Source of the DNA: Dehalococcoidia bacterium | GTDB taxonomy: Bacteria; Chloroflexota; Dehalococcoidia; GIF9; UBA5629 | Length of the DNA stretch: 47,944 bases | Reading direction: 5' to 3' | Assembly (NCBI GenBank): GCA_016927965.1 | Contig: JAFGLP010000016.1 | Location: 1-47,944, forward strand | In this document: one piece after another, positions 1 through 8,039 of the stretch | How the letters are laid out: every line of letters begins with the position of its first letter | Numbering within the stretch: the stretch's first letter is position 1 | Translations under genes and position numbers: made by a program | The notes under the pieces: model-generated | Told to the model about the DNA's origin: nothing | Seen by the model: only the letters and a program-made list of their open reading frames with translations | Databases searched by the model: none

Positions 1-1
1 A

Positions 2-961
2 TCAGGTGATTTTAATACTGTCCATGACTGCTGGACCAAACTATCCAGACAGTCCCGAGACATACTCCTTTTCTCTTCCCCAGATTGGTCCGAGTTATGG
101 TGGCGGCATTTCGGGAATGACAGTATGTTACATCTTGGAACTGTCAATCATAAAGGCCGCTGTATAGGCATAGCACCTATGCGTATTAAAGAGCATACAG
201 CATACTTCATAGGTAGTGATGACGTATGCGACTTTTTGGACTTTATCGTAGAACCGGGGATGGAGCAGGTCTTTTTCACCACAGTCCTTTCGCATCTGGC
301 ACAGACCGGAATTGAAAAGCTTGATCTATCATGTTTACTGCCGGAATCATCGGTAAGACGTTATTTTAAGGAAAATTCAGTCATTGATGAGTCAAGGATT
401 GCATGGTCGCAGGAAGACGCTACTGTAGCACTCGACCTGCCGGATGATTTACGCTCATATCATGCCGTACTTAGCGGGAAACAGCGCCATGAGCTGCTGC
501 GAAAAGAGAGAAGACTCAACGAGGAAGGAGATATCTCCTATAAGATATCTGAAAAAGCAGACTCACATGATATCGATATATTCATGCATTTTTTTAGAGA
601 AAGCAGAGAAGACAAGAATAAATTCCTGACCGGCCGCATGGAAGAATTTTTCAGGTCGGTTATAGATAGCGCTACGGCTAACCGGATGCTCAGATTGGGG
701 TTATTGGAATTAAATAATACAGTGGTAGCAGTCACCCTTGGCTTTGATTATCAAGACATCATGTATCTATATAACAGCGGCTACAATCCTGCATATAAGT
801 GGCTCAGCGTGGGCCTTCTGTCTAAATATTATTTAATTAAACACAGCATAGAATGTAATAAAAGCAGGTTCGACTTTTTAAAAGGAAATGAGAAGTATAA
901 ATTCTATCTTGGCGGCAAAGAGGTTCCGCTATTTAGATGTATAATAAAAACAATTAGCTAA
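2..961 (+). CDS. CelD/BcsL-FemAB-like GNAT acyltransferase, 5' end outside window
   Basis: The reading frame is open from base 2 without a stop, so the gene begins before the window. An internal ATG at base 125 is probably not the start, because the upstream residues include the W-x3-WW-x2-F stretch usual before the acyl-acceptor domain of this family. The visible part holds the GNAT fold of COG5653/FemAB-like proteins: a G-x3-GIAPM strand, the conserved segment with KQRHELLRKERRL, and a C-terminal FLKGNEKYKF motif. Such proteins transfer acyl or aminoacyl groups in envelope polysaccharide, peptidoglycan or glycoside synthesis. The next gene starts 22 bases downstream, so all three genes to base 2950 probably form one operon. 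The substrate is unknown. Confidence 0.8.
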   Translation, partial: SGDFNTVHDCWTKLSRQSRDILLFSSPDWSELWWRHFGNDSMLHLGTVNHKGRCIGIAPMRIKEHTAYFIGSDDVCDFLDFIVEPGMEQVFFTTVLSHLAQTGIEKLDLSCLLPESSVRRYFKENSVIDESRIAWSQEDATVALDLPDDLRSYHAVLSGKQRHELLRKERRLNEEGDISYKISEKADSHDIDIFMHFFRESREDKNKFLTGRMEEFFRSVIDSATANRMLRLGLLELNNTVVAVTLGFDYQDIMYLYNSGYNPAYKWLSVGLLSKYYLIKHSIECNKSRFDFLKGNEKYKFYLGGKEVPLFRCIIKTIS

Positions 962-983
962 GAAACGGCAAAAGGTAGGACAG

Positions 984-2222
984 GTGGACCAATTACGCAT
1001 AGCACTGCTGAGCAGCCATAGTTGCCCGTGGGCACAGCCAGGGAACCGTTATACCGGCGGCATGAATATATATATCCAGAACCTTGCCCGGGAACTGGCA
1101 CAACGCGGGCACATGGTTGATATTTATACAGCTTCGCGTACCGGTGACGAGCAATGCACTGCTGCTAAGCTCACCCAAGGAATCCAACTTCTACATATCA
1201 AAGCGGCTAACTTCAGCACACTTTCCGAAAGCAATCTCGATAGCCACGTATCTGATATTGCCGGATCAATACTATCCAGGTGCAGACTATACGACTACCG
1301 CTACGATATTATACACAGTCACTACTGGCTTTCAGGACTTGTAGGCAAAGTACTGCAAGAATCATGGGAGATACCCCATGTAACCATGTTCCATACTCTG
1401 GCCAGGCTTAAGAACATGGCAGGTACAAGCTCTTTGGAACCTGATTTCAGGATACAATATGAACAAAAGGTTATTAATAGCTGCAATATGATAATTGCTT
1501 CCACCTCTATGGAAAAACAGGCACTGCTTCTGGAATATGGGGCCATTCCAGATAATATATCGGTCATTCCATGCGGAATCGATCCTGAATTATTCAGGCC
1601 AATGGATAGGTCGCTGGCCAGGCAATCCTGCAAACTCGATTCAAAGCCAACGATTTTATTCGTGGGACGGATGGACCCCCTAAAAGGGCTGTCGAATTTG
1701 CTGGACGCGGTAGCCATGCTTCAGCCACGCCATGATTTTCAGCTTCTAATTATAGGCGGAGATAACGAAAATGAAGCCGAATATCAGCGGATGCTGCAAT
1801 TAATTTGCAATTACAAGCTCAGCAATGTGGTTTTTCCCCTTGGTTCAATCCCGCACAATCAGATGTACCGGTACTATAATGCGGCCGATTTTTGCGTTAT
1901 CCCGTCATATTACGAGAGTTTCAGCATGGTAGCGCTTGAATCACTGGCGTGCTGTACGCCCATACTATCCACAGATGTAGGAGAGGTTAAAGAACTGGTA
2001 AAGATGTTAGAAGGCTGCCAAATAATGGTTGACAATTCGCCGGCAACAATCGCCGTTCATATTGACAATATGCTTAACAGCATTAATAATCACAAATGCT
2101 GTGAGAACAGTATGCTGACAACCCGTTACGGATGGGACAAGATCACGGAGAACTTAATTTCAGTGTACGGGAATACACTGTCATCCTCCAATATTTTTCA
2201 ACGGTCAATCATTCATTTATAG
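984..2222 (+). CDS. GT4-family glycosyltransferase, MshA-like
   Basis: A retaining GT-B glycosyltransferase of 412 residues, which transfers sugar from a nucleotide sugar. The start is GTG, preceded by a GGTAGGA ribosome site. The N-terminus (LLSSHSCPWAQPGN, then GGMNIYIQNLARELAQRGH) closely recalls the acceptor-side loop of D-inositol-3-phosphate glycosyltransferase MshA, where a PG-x4-GGMNVY motif is typical. The C-terminal domain shows the GT4 donor site: VGRMDPLKG near residue 230 and an E-x7-E motif (YYESFSMVALE) near residue 310. It is followed 35 bases later by a PIG-L deacetylase, the same order of reactions as the first two steps of mycothiol synthesis. The family is certain. The MshA-like role is an inference, and an envelope glycolipid pathway is the alternative. 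Confidence 0.9.
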   Translation: MDQLRIALLSSHSCPWAQPGNRYTGGMNIYIQNLARELAQRGHMVDIYTASRTGDEQCTAAKLTQGIQLLHIKAANFSTLSESNLDSHVSDIAGSILSRCRLYDYRYDIIHSHYWLSGLVGKVLQESWEIPHVTMFHTLARLKNMAGTSSLEPDFRIQYEQKVINSCNMIIASTSMEKQALLLEYGAIPDNISVIPCGIDPELFRPMDRSLARQSCKLDSKPTILFVGRMDPLKGLSNLLDAVAMLQPRHDFQLLIIGGDNENEAEYQRMLQLICNYKLSNVVFPLGSIPHNQMYRYYNAADFCVIPSYYESFSMVALESLACCTPILSTDVGEVKELVKMLEGCQIMVDNSPATIAVHIDNMLNSINNHKCCENSMLTTRYGWDKITENLISVYGNTLSSSNIFQRSIIHL

Positions 2223-2257
2223 CAAATAACACTTAATACCATTCACTTAAGAGAAAA

Positions 2258-2950
2258 ATGCTATACAATTTCCATGCCATGATAATCGGCGCCCATCCCG
2301 ATGATTCTGAATTTGCCATTGCAGGAACCGTTGCCAGGTGGACAGCGGAAGGGAAAAAGGTCATATATGTCATATGCACGAATGGCAACAAGGGAACTGA
2401 TGATCCTAAGATAACTCCCCAAAGGCTGATGTTAATACGGGAGAAAGAGGAGCGAGCTGCAGCCAGGCTGCTTGGAGTAAAGGATGTAATTTTCCTTGGG
2501 CATGATGATCAGTCACTGGAGGATACCCCCGAATTTAGAAAAGAGCTTGTTACGGTAATCAGGACATACAAGCCTGAGATCGTCGCAGCGCCGGACCCGT
2601 ACCGGAGATATATCTGGCATCGTGATCACCGTATTACAGGGCAAGCAGTGCTTGATGCAATATTTCCTCTCGCCAGGGATCGATTAGCCTATCCTGACCT
2701 GTTTAAAGCCGGATTAGGGCCGCACAAGGTAAAGGAACTGCTGTTCTGGGGAGCAGATGAACCTAATTACTTCAATGATATAGAGAATACTTACCAGATT
2801 AAGCTGTCTGCCCTTCGCTGCCACAAAAGCCAGTTGAGCCAGTTTAATGAAGCTTGGGAAAAATGGTTAAGACGCATGCATACCTCACATGCCAATATGC
2901 ATGATTTCAAATTGGCGGAAGCATTCCACCGCGTGCAAATAAAGTACTAA
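2258..2950 (+). CDS. PIG-L (LmbE-like) zinc N-deacetylase
   Basis: A 230-residue hydrolase of the PIG-L/LmbE family, which removes the N-acetyl group from GlcNAc-linked compounds (MshB, BshB, PIG-L). The zinc motif AHPDDSE lies at about residues 12-18, and the third ligand is expected in WHRDHRITGQA near residue 128. Both are intact, so the enzyme is probably active. The ribosome site is weak (AAGAGAAAA). Together with the preceding MshA-like glycosyltransferase it could make and deacetylate a GlcNAc glycoside, the precursor of a low-molecular-weight thiol or of a surface glycan. No MshC-like or BshC-like cysteine-adding enzyme is visible in the window. A strong terminator follows directly. 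Confidence 0.9.
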   Translation: MLYNFHAMIIGAHPDDSEFAIAGTVARWTAEGKKVIYVICTNGNKGTDDPKITPQRLMLIREKEERAAARLLGVKDVIFLGHDDQSLEDTPEFRKELVTVIRTYKPEIVAAPDPYRRYIWHRDHRITGQAVLDAIFPLARDRLAYPDLFKAGLGPHKVKELLFWGADEPNYFNDIENTYQIKLSALRCHKSQLSQFNEAWEKWLRRMHTSHANMHDFKLAEAFHRVQIKY

Positions 2951-2962
2951 ATTCTATAAATT

Positions 2963-2995
2963 AAAAAAAGGCTGAATAAAATTCAGCCTTTTTCA
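2963..2995. terminator. Bidirectional intrinsic terminator
   Basis: The stem GGCTGAAT / ATTCAGCC has a 3-base loop and is flanked by an A-run on the left and a T-run on the right, so it can stop transcripts from both directions. It sits between the convergent deacetylase gene and the DUF5679 gene. Confidence 0.9.
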
Positions 2996-3011
2996 TATCG
3001 GTTCATCAGCT

Positions 3012-3152
3012 TTAAGCTTTGCCGACTTTGCACATTTTGGCGCCGCAGCCGGGGCATACCCCCATATAAGCAGGCCTTCCATTCTTCATAGTGACTAATT
3101 TGGGATTTTTCATTTCCTTCATTTTTCTACATTTCATGCAAAAAGCCTGCAT
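3012..3152 (-). CDS. DUF5679 zinc-ribbon microprotein
   Basis: A 46-residue protein starting MQAFCMKCRK and ending in CPGCGAKMCKVGKA. The CxxC pair near the N-terminus and the CPxC pair near residues 33-36 form a small zinc ribbon, and the KNGRPAYMGVCP core is the signature of DUF5679. The start ATG has a strong GAGGAG ribosome site about 9 bases upstream on the minus strand. Members of the family are stand-alone microproteins of unknown function, familiar to me from Chloroflexota. It is followed by the bidirectional terminator. Its shortness makes it easy to miss, but the ribosome site, the motif and the terminator support a real gene. Confidence 0.88.
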   Translation of the reverse strand: MQAFCMKCRKMKEMKNPKLVTMKNGRPAYMGVCPGCGAKMCKVGKA

Positions 3153-3251
3153 TTCAAATAGATCTCCTCATACTTTTGTATGAAGGATAATCCAAACGAG
3201 CCTGCTATTTCAATACAAATCAAACCTGCATTATGTTCAATTTTTCAGAGC

Positions 3252-3318
3252 AGTACTAAAGTACCTTAATAAATTAGTACTATTACGTTCTTAATATACG
3301 GTTTCTCCGTATATTAAG
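3252..3318. other. Two inverted repeats between DUF5679 and DUF4870 genes
   Basis: The first repeat is AGTACTAA (3252-3259) against TTAGTACT (3274-3281). The second is a perfect 12-bp stem, CTTAATATACGG (3290-3301) against its complement (3307-3318), with a 5-base loop. The second overlaps the stop codon of the DUF4870 gene. Neither has a T-run, so they may be mRNA 3'-end structures or protein sites rather than classical terminators. Confidence 0.6.
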
Positions 3319-3640
3319 AAGACCATTTCTCAGCAAGGTCACCAATGCCCGGCAGCTTGTATTTTTGACCCTGATAAGCTTTAATCATCAAGACTATCCA
3401 CAAAACAAAGGCTAGCACGCTGAGCAATAAACCTATTATCCATCCTATAACCGGTATGTTTGCCAGTATCCAAGATACAATCATAAGACCACCAAATGTT
3501 ATGATTGACTGCATGCCATGAAATTTGACGAATTTACTGTCTTTCTCAATCAAGAAAAATATCAACCCCGTAATCCATCCGACCACATAACATAATAATC
3601 CCGCGACATTTTCTTCAAGCCCCGTCGATGATTTGGCCAT
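3314..3640 (-). CDS. DUF4870/Tic20-like small membrane protein
   Basis: A 108-residue protein with three to four predicted hydrophobic helices (about residues 12-30, 43-62 and 66-90). The core EENVAGLLCYVVGWITGLIFFLIEKDSKFVKFHGMQS is typical of DUF4870, the bacterial relatives of Tic20. It is predicted to sit in the cytoplasmic membrane and its function is unknown. The ATG has a GGGGG ribosome site. A perfect 12-bp hairpin covers its stop codon. Confidence 0.85.
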   Translation of the reverse strand: MAKSSTGLEENVAGLLCYVVGWITGLIFFLIEKDSKFVKFHGMQSIITFGGLMIVSWILANIPVIGWIIGLLLSVLAFVLWIVLMIKAYQGQKYKLPGIGDLAEKWSS

Positions 3641-3764
3641 TTAAAACCCCCATCTATTTTTTCGAATTACTAACAATAGCATATCTGCAATATATGATGA
3701 GTGTCAATAAGTCATAGTCGTACATGTGTATTACGGCAAGGTAATACTAAAAACAGTCATTTCA

Positions 3765-4868
3765 TTATACCTTGGGCCTGGCATACGCGATAGTAATCAC
3801 CGCTGCAATAATGAGCAGTATCCCAACCACCATGATTAATATCGCCCATAACGGCGTGACAGCCGTCGCTGACGATTCCTGTAGTTTATCAGATTGGGGA
3901 GCAGATTCAGTGTGGAATGTAAAAACGGAACTCGGATTGCTTGGTATAGGGTCAATTGCCATCACCTGCCAGAAATAGCCGGTATCATATTCCAGAGATT
4001 GTGAAAGCTCATATGCTGTATTCGGCGTCAAAGCCTCTACGACTATGTCCTGCAGCTGCGCATCCTTTGCAAGGATAAATCGGTACCTGGTCGTATCCTG
4101 ATAACCCGACCAGCTGAATGATATCGGGGTAACCGGGCAGGCGGCACAACCGTTGGCAGGTTTAAAAGCCTGGACGCTGACAGCATTAGCCCGTGTCGCA
4201 TAGCCGGACTCGATTGTGAATGATTGGGGCTCTGACCACTGGCCTAAGATACGTTGGCCGGTCGCTGCCTGTGTTACACGCACTCGCCAGTAGTAAGTGT
4301 GACCGGCCTCCAGATTACCTGGAGGGTATGAAAAAGCCGGGTATAGACTATCAGCCACATCCATGGGACCGGAATCATACATTTTCAGTGTAAAATATGG
4401 ATCCCTGGCTATTTGTACCTGGTATTGATTCGACAGGCAATAGTCCTGCCAGGTCAGATCTACCGCAGCATTCCTACCTGTTACGGGGTCGACGTTCACC
4501 AAATTTCCAGCAGCCGTTTGCTTTATTTCAACATACAATGTAACAAACCTGATACGTGTTCCGGCATCATTCGATACAGACAATTTATATGTGGTTGAAT
4601 AGGCGGGGGATACCCGGGTTTGCCCTGAAACCGGCACACTGCCTACGCCGTGATCGATATCGATTGATACAGCATTCTTAACATCCCAGGCCAATATTGC
4701 TGTAGAACCTGAATCAATAGAGGCAGGACTAACCGTGAAACCAGTTATCTCGGGCAGTGTAATATTATCCTGCTCCCCTGAAACCAGTACAGGTTTGTTT
4801 ATCGAAGCCACGAATAATCCTGTCAACAGGATACAAATCAATAGAATATTATGGTATCGCATATCCAA
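3765..4868 (-). CDS. Surface protein with Ig/fibronectin-III-like domains and C-terminal membrane anchor
   Basis: A 367-residue exported protein. Residues 8-30 form a hydrophobic signal segment, and about residues 335-363 (LWAILIMVVGILLIIAAVITIAYA) form a C-terminal membrane helix followed by a short RPKV tail. Between them lie three beta-sandwich-like segments. The first (about 38-112) has the IxxFTVSPASIDSGSTAILAWDV pattern of PKD/Ig-like repeats. The next two have fibronectin-III signatures ending in YYWRVRV and YFWQVMAID. No catalytic motif is seen. It is probably an envelope-anchored structural or binding protein. It is the last gene before the acyl-CoA synthetase, 44 bases away on the same strand, so it may be co-transcribed with it. 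Confidence 0.75.
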   Translation of the reverse strand: MDMRYHNILLICILLTGLFVASINKPVLVSGEQDNITLPEITGFTVSPASIDSGSTAILAWDVKNAVSIDIDHGVGSVPVSGQTRVSPAYSTTYKLSVSNDAGTRIRFVTLYVEIKQTAAGNLVNVDPVTGRNAAVDLTWQDYCLSNQYQVQIARDPYFTLKMYDSGPMDVADSLYPAFSYPPGNLEAGHTYYWRVRVTQAATGQRILGQWSEPQSFTIESGYATRANAVSVQAFKPANGCAACPVTPISFSWSGYQDTTRYRFILAKDAQLQDIVVEALTPNTAYELSQSLEYDTGYFWQVMAIDPIPSNPSSVFTFHTESAPQSDKLQESSATAVTPLWAILIMVVGILLIIAAVITIAYARPKV

Positions 4869-4912
4869 TATCTATCAGTGCTACTTTTAATATAATATAA
4901 TCGTAGTATAAT

Positions 4913-6637
4913 TTACGCTCCGTGACGCTGCTGTTCTAAATAATTATGATATTCGAGTAATTTCACCAGCACCCGTGCAGCACGGTTGCCGGAAGTATAA
5001 TCGAAATGGTCCCCTCTCAATTTGACCTGCTCTTCGGTAAAAGTAGTTGTAATCACAGGCTTTTTATAACTTCCAATCCACTGGCGTACCAGCGAGCGCA
5101 GCAATCTGCTAATCATGTCATTAATTATCCCAACCCTCGTTTTGCCCTGACTGATTATATAAGCCTCACCCTTAGTAAGCTCTAAGAGATCGTCTATCAG
5201 GGTTTCATCGAGTTTACCGGAACGCCTGGCTGCTACAGCCGTATTGGCAAAGGCATTCATTTCCTTGTCATCCTGTATTCCCAGCACCATTCCCAGCAGG
5301 GCAACCAGTTGCCTTATCGAGTTTTCCGCGCTGGCTGCATCATTGGATTTGATATTCTCAATAATCGGTACAATGGCTCTTATGGCAGCCTCCCTGCCTG
5401 CGATTTCATCATGTTTCCTCATCCTGTCTGTAACCTGACGCTGCTGAGCTATCAGATTTCCAAACAATGAGAATCCCCCAAATCCCATAAAAATCAGAGC
5501 GTCAACAGTATCCAGTTCGAGAAGACGTTCGGGAGCAGTCAGATAAGCAATGAAATTACGGTCTCCGGCCGGGTCTACAGGGTTGCCGCGGCTCCACCTT
5601 GGAGGAAAGATCTTATCCAGTTCAGCGATGGTTTTATCAGGCAATTTCACCACATTCAGCTTCTCCTGCTCACATGCGTCAGTACACAAAACCCCGTAAC
5701 TGCCTCCCGGCGTAATAATTGCCACATTAGGCCCCTTGGGCAATGGCTGTGTAAGCAAACCAAGCGCTACATCAAGCATCTCCTCAGGAGTATTCACACG
5801 GAGGGCTCCCATTTTTTTACATGCTGCATCATAAACCTCATCGCTTCCGGCAAGAGCGCCTGAGTGTGATTTAATTGCTATTGCTGCTGCTTCAGTTTTG
5901 CCCGGTTTCAGTACTATCACAGGTTTGGTCAGTGTAACCCGCTTCACTATTTCGATAAACCTGGAGCCGTCATTAATACCCTCGATATATGTCATTATTA
6001 CCTTAACCTGTGGGTCCCTGCTGAAATAATCGATATAATCTTCTATCTGAATATCGGCGGCACAGCCACAGCTGACATATCTTCTGAAACCCACCCCCCT
6101 CTCATAACCGGCAACCACTACAGCGGCACCTACATTACCACCCTGCGAAACAAAGGCCAGTGGGCCGTCTCTTACCAGTAAAGGCATCATGAAAGCACCC
6201 AGTGAAGAAGAAGCACTCCAATATCCCATACAGTTCGGACCGATGAACCTTATATTGCCTTTTTGTGCAATGGACAGCACCTCATCCTGCAATATCTTGC
6301 CTTCCGGTCCTGTTTCAGCAAACCCTGCGGATATTATTACGGCCGACTTAACGCCCTTCTTTACACAGTCTTCCATTGCAGCAGCAACACGTTCAGCCGG
6401 TATAGTAAATACAGCCAGATCAACAGGCCCCGGGATGTCGCTTACTTTCTTAAATACATGCAACCCCTGTATGTCGTCCTCATGTGAATTAACCGGGTAT
6501 ATAGGTCCTTTATATGTGTTGATCAAGCTGGTTATGGTAGAAAATCCCCACTTATTGCGGTTGTTGGTAGCACCGATATGAGCAACTGATTTGGGATTAA
6601 ATAAAGGATCTAGCTCCTTCAAAATATCTTTATACAT
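4913..6637 (-). CDS. NDP-forming acyl-CoA synthetase, alpha-type (no ATP-grasp domain)
   Basis: A 574-residue protein with a CoA-binding Rossmann domain (about residues 10-135; VAHIGATNN, IGPNCMGYW) and succinyl-CoA-ligase-like flavodoxin domains (about 150-300 and 300-450). The phosphohistidine motif is present: SHSGALAGS with His258, so the phosphoryl-transfer chemistry is possible. The ATP-grasp beta domain needed for the full ADP-forming reaction is missing and no beta-subunit gene is adjacent. The last 110 residues (from about 465) match nothing I recognise. It is divergent from a nitronate-monooxygenase-like gene, and a terminator-like hairpin lies in its leader. It probably makes, or hydrolyses to yield ATP, an acyl-CoA; the acyl group is unknown. 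Confidence 0.85.
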   Translation of the reverse strand: MYKDILKELDPLFNPKSVAHIGATNNRNKWGFSTITSLINTYKGPIYPVNSHEDDIQGLHVFKKVSDIPGPVDLAVFTIPAERVAAAMEDCVKKGVKSAVIISAGFAETGPEGKILQDEVLSIAQKGNIRFIGPNCMGYWSASSSLGAFMMPLLVRDGPLAFVSQGGNVGAAVVVAGYERGVGFRRYVSCGCAADIQIEDYIDYFSRDPQVKVIMTYIEGINDGSRFIEIVKRVTLTKPVIVLKPGKTEAAAIAIKSHSGALAGSDEVYDAACKKMGALRVNTPEEMLDVALGLLTQPLPKGPNVAIITPGGSYGVLCTDACEQEKLNVVKLPDKTIAELDKIFPPRWSRGNPVDPAGDRNFIAYLTAPERLLELDTVDALIFMGFGGFSLFGNLIAQQRQVTDRMRKHDEIAGREAAIRAIVPIIENIKSNDAASAENSIRQLVALLGMVLGIQDDKEMNAFANTAVAARRSGKLDETLIDDLLELTKGEAYIISQGKTRVGIINDMISRLLRSLVRQWIGSYKKPVITTTFTEEQVKLRGDHFDYTSGNRAARVLVKLLEYHNYLEQQRHGA

Positions 6638-6684
6638 ATAAACCTATCCTCATCCAAAAATAACACTAACGGAATATTCGGGCG

Positions 6685-6713
6685 AAAAAAAGGTGCCTTG
6701 AGATTCAAGGCAC
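6685..6713 (-). terminator. Intrinsic terminator in the leader of the acyl-CoA synthetase gene
   Basis: The stem GTGCCTTGA / TCAAGGCAC has a 3-base loop, and reading on the minus strand it is followed by seven T. No minus-strand gene ends here, because the next gene to the right runs on the plus strand. The terminator therefore lies 48 bases upstream of the synthetase start and would act as an attenuator or end a short leader RNA. Confidence 0.75.
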
Positions 6714-6769
6714 AACATATCATAATAACAGCCTAGCTCGTATTGCACAAACCATATAATTCCGTAATA

Positions 6770-6822
6770 GTTCATTTATTTGAACTTTATATCTTTCGTT
6801 TGGTTAAAGCTCATGCTATAAT
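6770..6822 (+). promoter_or_regulatory. Promoter with upstream inverted repeat for the first flavoenzyme gene
   Basis: An extended -10 (TGCTATAAT, hexamer at 6817-6822) lacks a good -35. The inverted repeat GTTCA-N6-TGAAC occupies 6770-6785, about 50 bases upstream of the likely transcription start. The 46 bases at 6782-6827 match the block upstream of the 8040-9032 gene at 35 of 46 positions. A weak -35 plus an upstream dyad suggests activator control. Confidence 0.75.
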
Positions 6823-6901
6823 CACTCGGGTTTAATATAATACCCGATAGTCTATTATAGCGAATATCAGCTTTAAATATAAGAAATATGAGGAGATTTT
6901 G

Positions 6902-7954
6902 ATGATCAAGACATCTTTTACAGAGTTGTTCGGATGCAAGCACCCCATAATGCTGGCAGGTATGAACTGGGTCACCACGCCGGAGCTGGTGGCGAAAGTA
7001 TGTAACGCTGGCGGGCTTGGCATATTTGCAGTAGCCCGGTGCACTCCAGAAGAAGCCCGCGAAAACATCCGTAAAATCCGCGAACTTACGGATAAACCTT
7101 TTGGAATTAATGAACTCCTCATCTTGGGACAGGTTGCACGTGACGTAATCGATGTAGCCATCGAGGAAAAAGTGCCCGTTATCAACTATACCCTTGGCAA
7201 ACCATGGTTCATAGACCAGGTGCATGCCTACGGGGGCAAGGTAATCGGCACGACCGCTTACGCCAAGCATGCTATAAAGGCAGCACAGCTGGGATGCGAC
7301 GCCATCGTAGTCACAGGCACCGAAGCGGCAGCACACGGGGAAGAAGCCACCACTCTGGTGATGCTTCCTATCATAGCCAGCAAGGTTAATATTCCGGTTA
7401 TATCAGCGGGCGGCTACGGTACAGGCAGGGGACTGGCGGCAGCTCTCTCTCTGGGGGCCAGCGCCATTTCCATGGGGACCCGTTTCGCCTTAACAAAAGA
7501 AAGTATTGTCCATGATAACTTTAAACAGCTCTGTCTCAAAGCCAGTGAGAATGATACTATTGTAAGCACCAAGTTCGACGGCATGCGCGGACGTGCCTTG
7601 AAGACACCTGTTACCGAGCACATAGTCAAGGGCGGCTTCCCGCTCATTGAAGCATTTCAGGGCGCTTTTGAGACCAAGCAATACTTAAAGCTTAATTTGC
7701 CGCAATTTATCGCTCTAAGCTTCAAGATGATGAGCGCCGATTCCGAACATCCCATCTGGGTACAGGCACGCCAGGCCGCCGGCTTCAGACGTCATGGCAA
7801 GGCCATCTATGATGGTGATACCAAAGAAGGCATCTACTTCGCAGGCCAGATCATTGGGGCCTGTGACGATGTTCCGACTGTACAGGAATTAATTGACCGG
7901 ATTATGGCCGAGGCAGAATCGGTAATTAAAGGCAATTGCGCATCAATATCCTGA
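6902..7954 (+). CDS. Nitronate monooxygenase/FabK-like FMN oxidoreductase (copy 1)
   Basis: A 350-residue TIM-barrel flavoprotein of the 2-nitropropane dioxygenase family (PF03060). The start is the ATG 6 bases after AGGAG; a TTG one codon earlier is less likely. The N-terminal TELFGCKHPIMLAGM, the segment TEAAAHG with His145 at the catalytic-base position, and the FMN phosphate loop ISAGGYGTGRGLAAALSLGASAISMGTRF are intact. Characterised relatives oxidise nitronates or reduce enoyl thioesters, and the true substrate cannot be read from sequence. It is divergent from an acyl-CoA synthetase and precedes two further paralogues, suggesting thioester chemistry rather than nitroalkane detoxification. 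A perfect hairpin terminator follows. Confidence 0.88.
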   Translation: MIKTSFTELFGCKHPIMLAGMNWVTTPELVAKVCNAGGLGIFAVARCTPEEARENIRKIRELTDKPFGINELLILGQVARDVIDVAIEEKVPVINYTLGKPWFIDQVHAYGGKVIGTTAYAKHAIKAAQLGCDAIVVTGTEAAAHGEEATTLVMLPIIASKVNIPVISAGGYGTGRGLAAALSLGASAISMGTRFALTKESIVHDNFKQLCLKASENDTIVSTKFDGMRGRALKTPVTEHIVKGGFPLIEAFQGAFETKQYLKLNLPQFIALSFKMMSADSEHPIWVQARQAAGFRRHGKAIYDGDTKEGIYFAGQIIGACDDVPTVQELIDRIMAEAESVIKGNCASIS

Positions 7955-7980
7955 TTATTAAGGAAACGCTAGAATAACAG

Positions 7981-8021
7981 AAGAGGGGGAGGGTTATATA
8001 ACCCTCCCCCTCTTTATTTTT
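7981..8021. terminator. Strong bidirectional terminator (34-bp perfect palindrome)
   Basis: Bases 7981-8014 are a perfect palindrome whose arms are AAGAGGGGGAGGGTTAT and its complement, followed by TATTTTT. It separates two convergent flavoenzyme genes. In practice the hairpin needs a few central bases as its loop. Confidence 0.93.
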
Positions 8022-8039
8022 CGTTTAATTCCCGGACTG

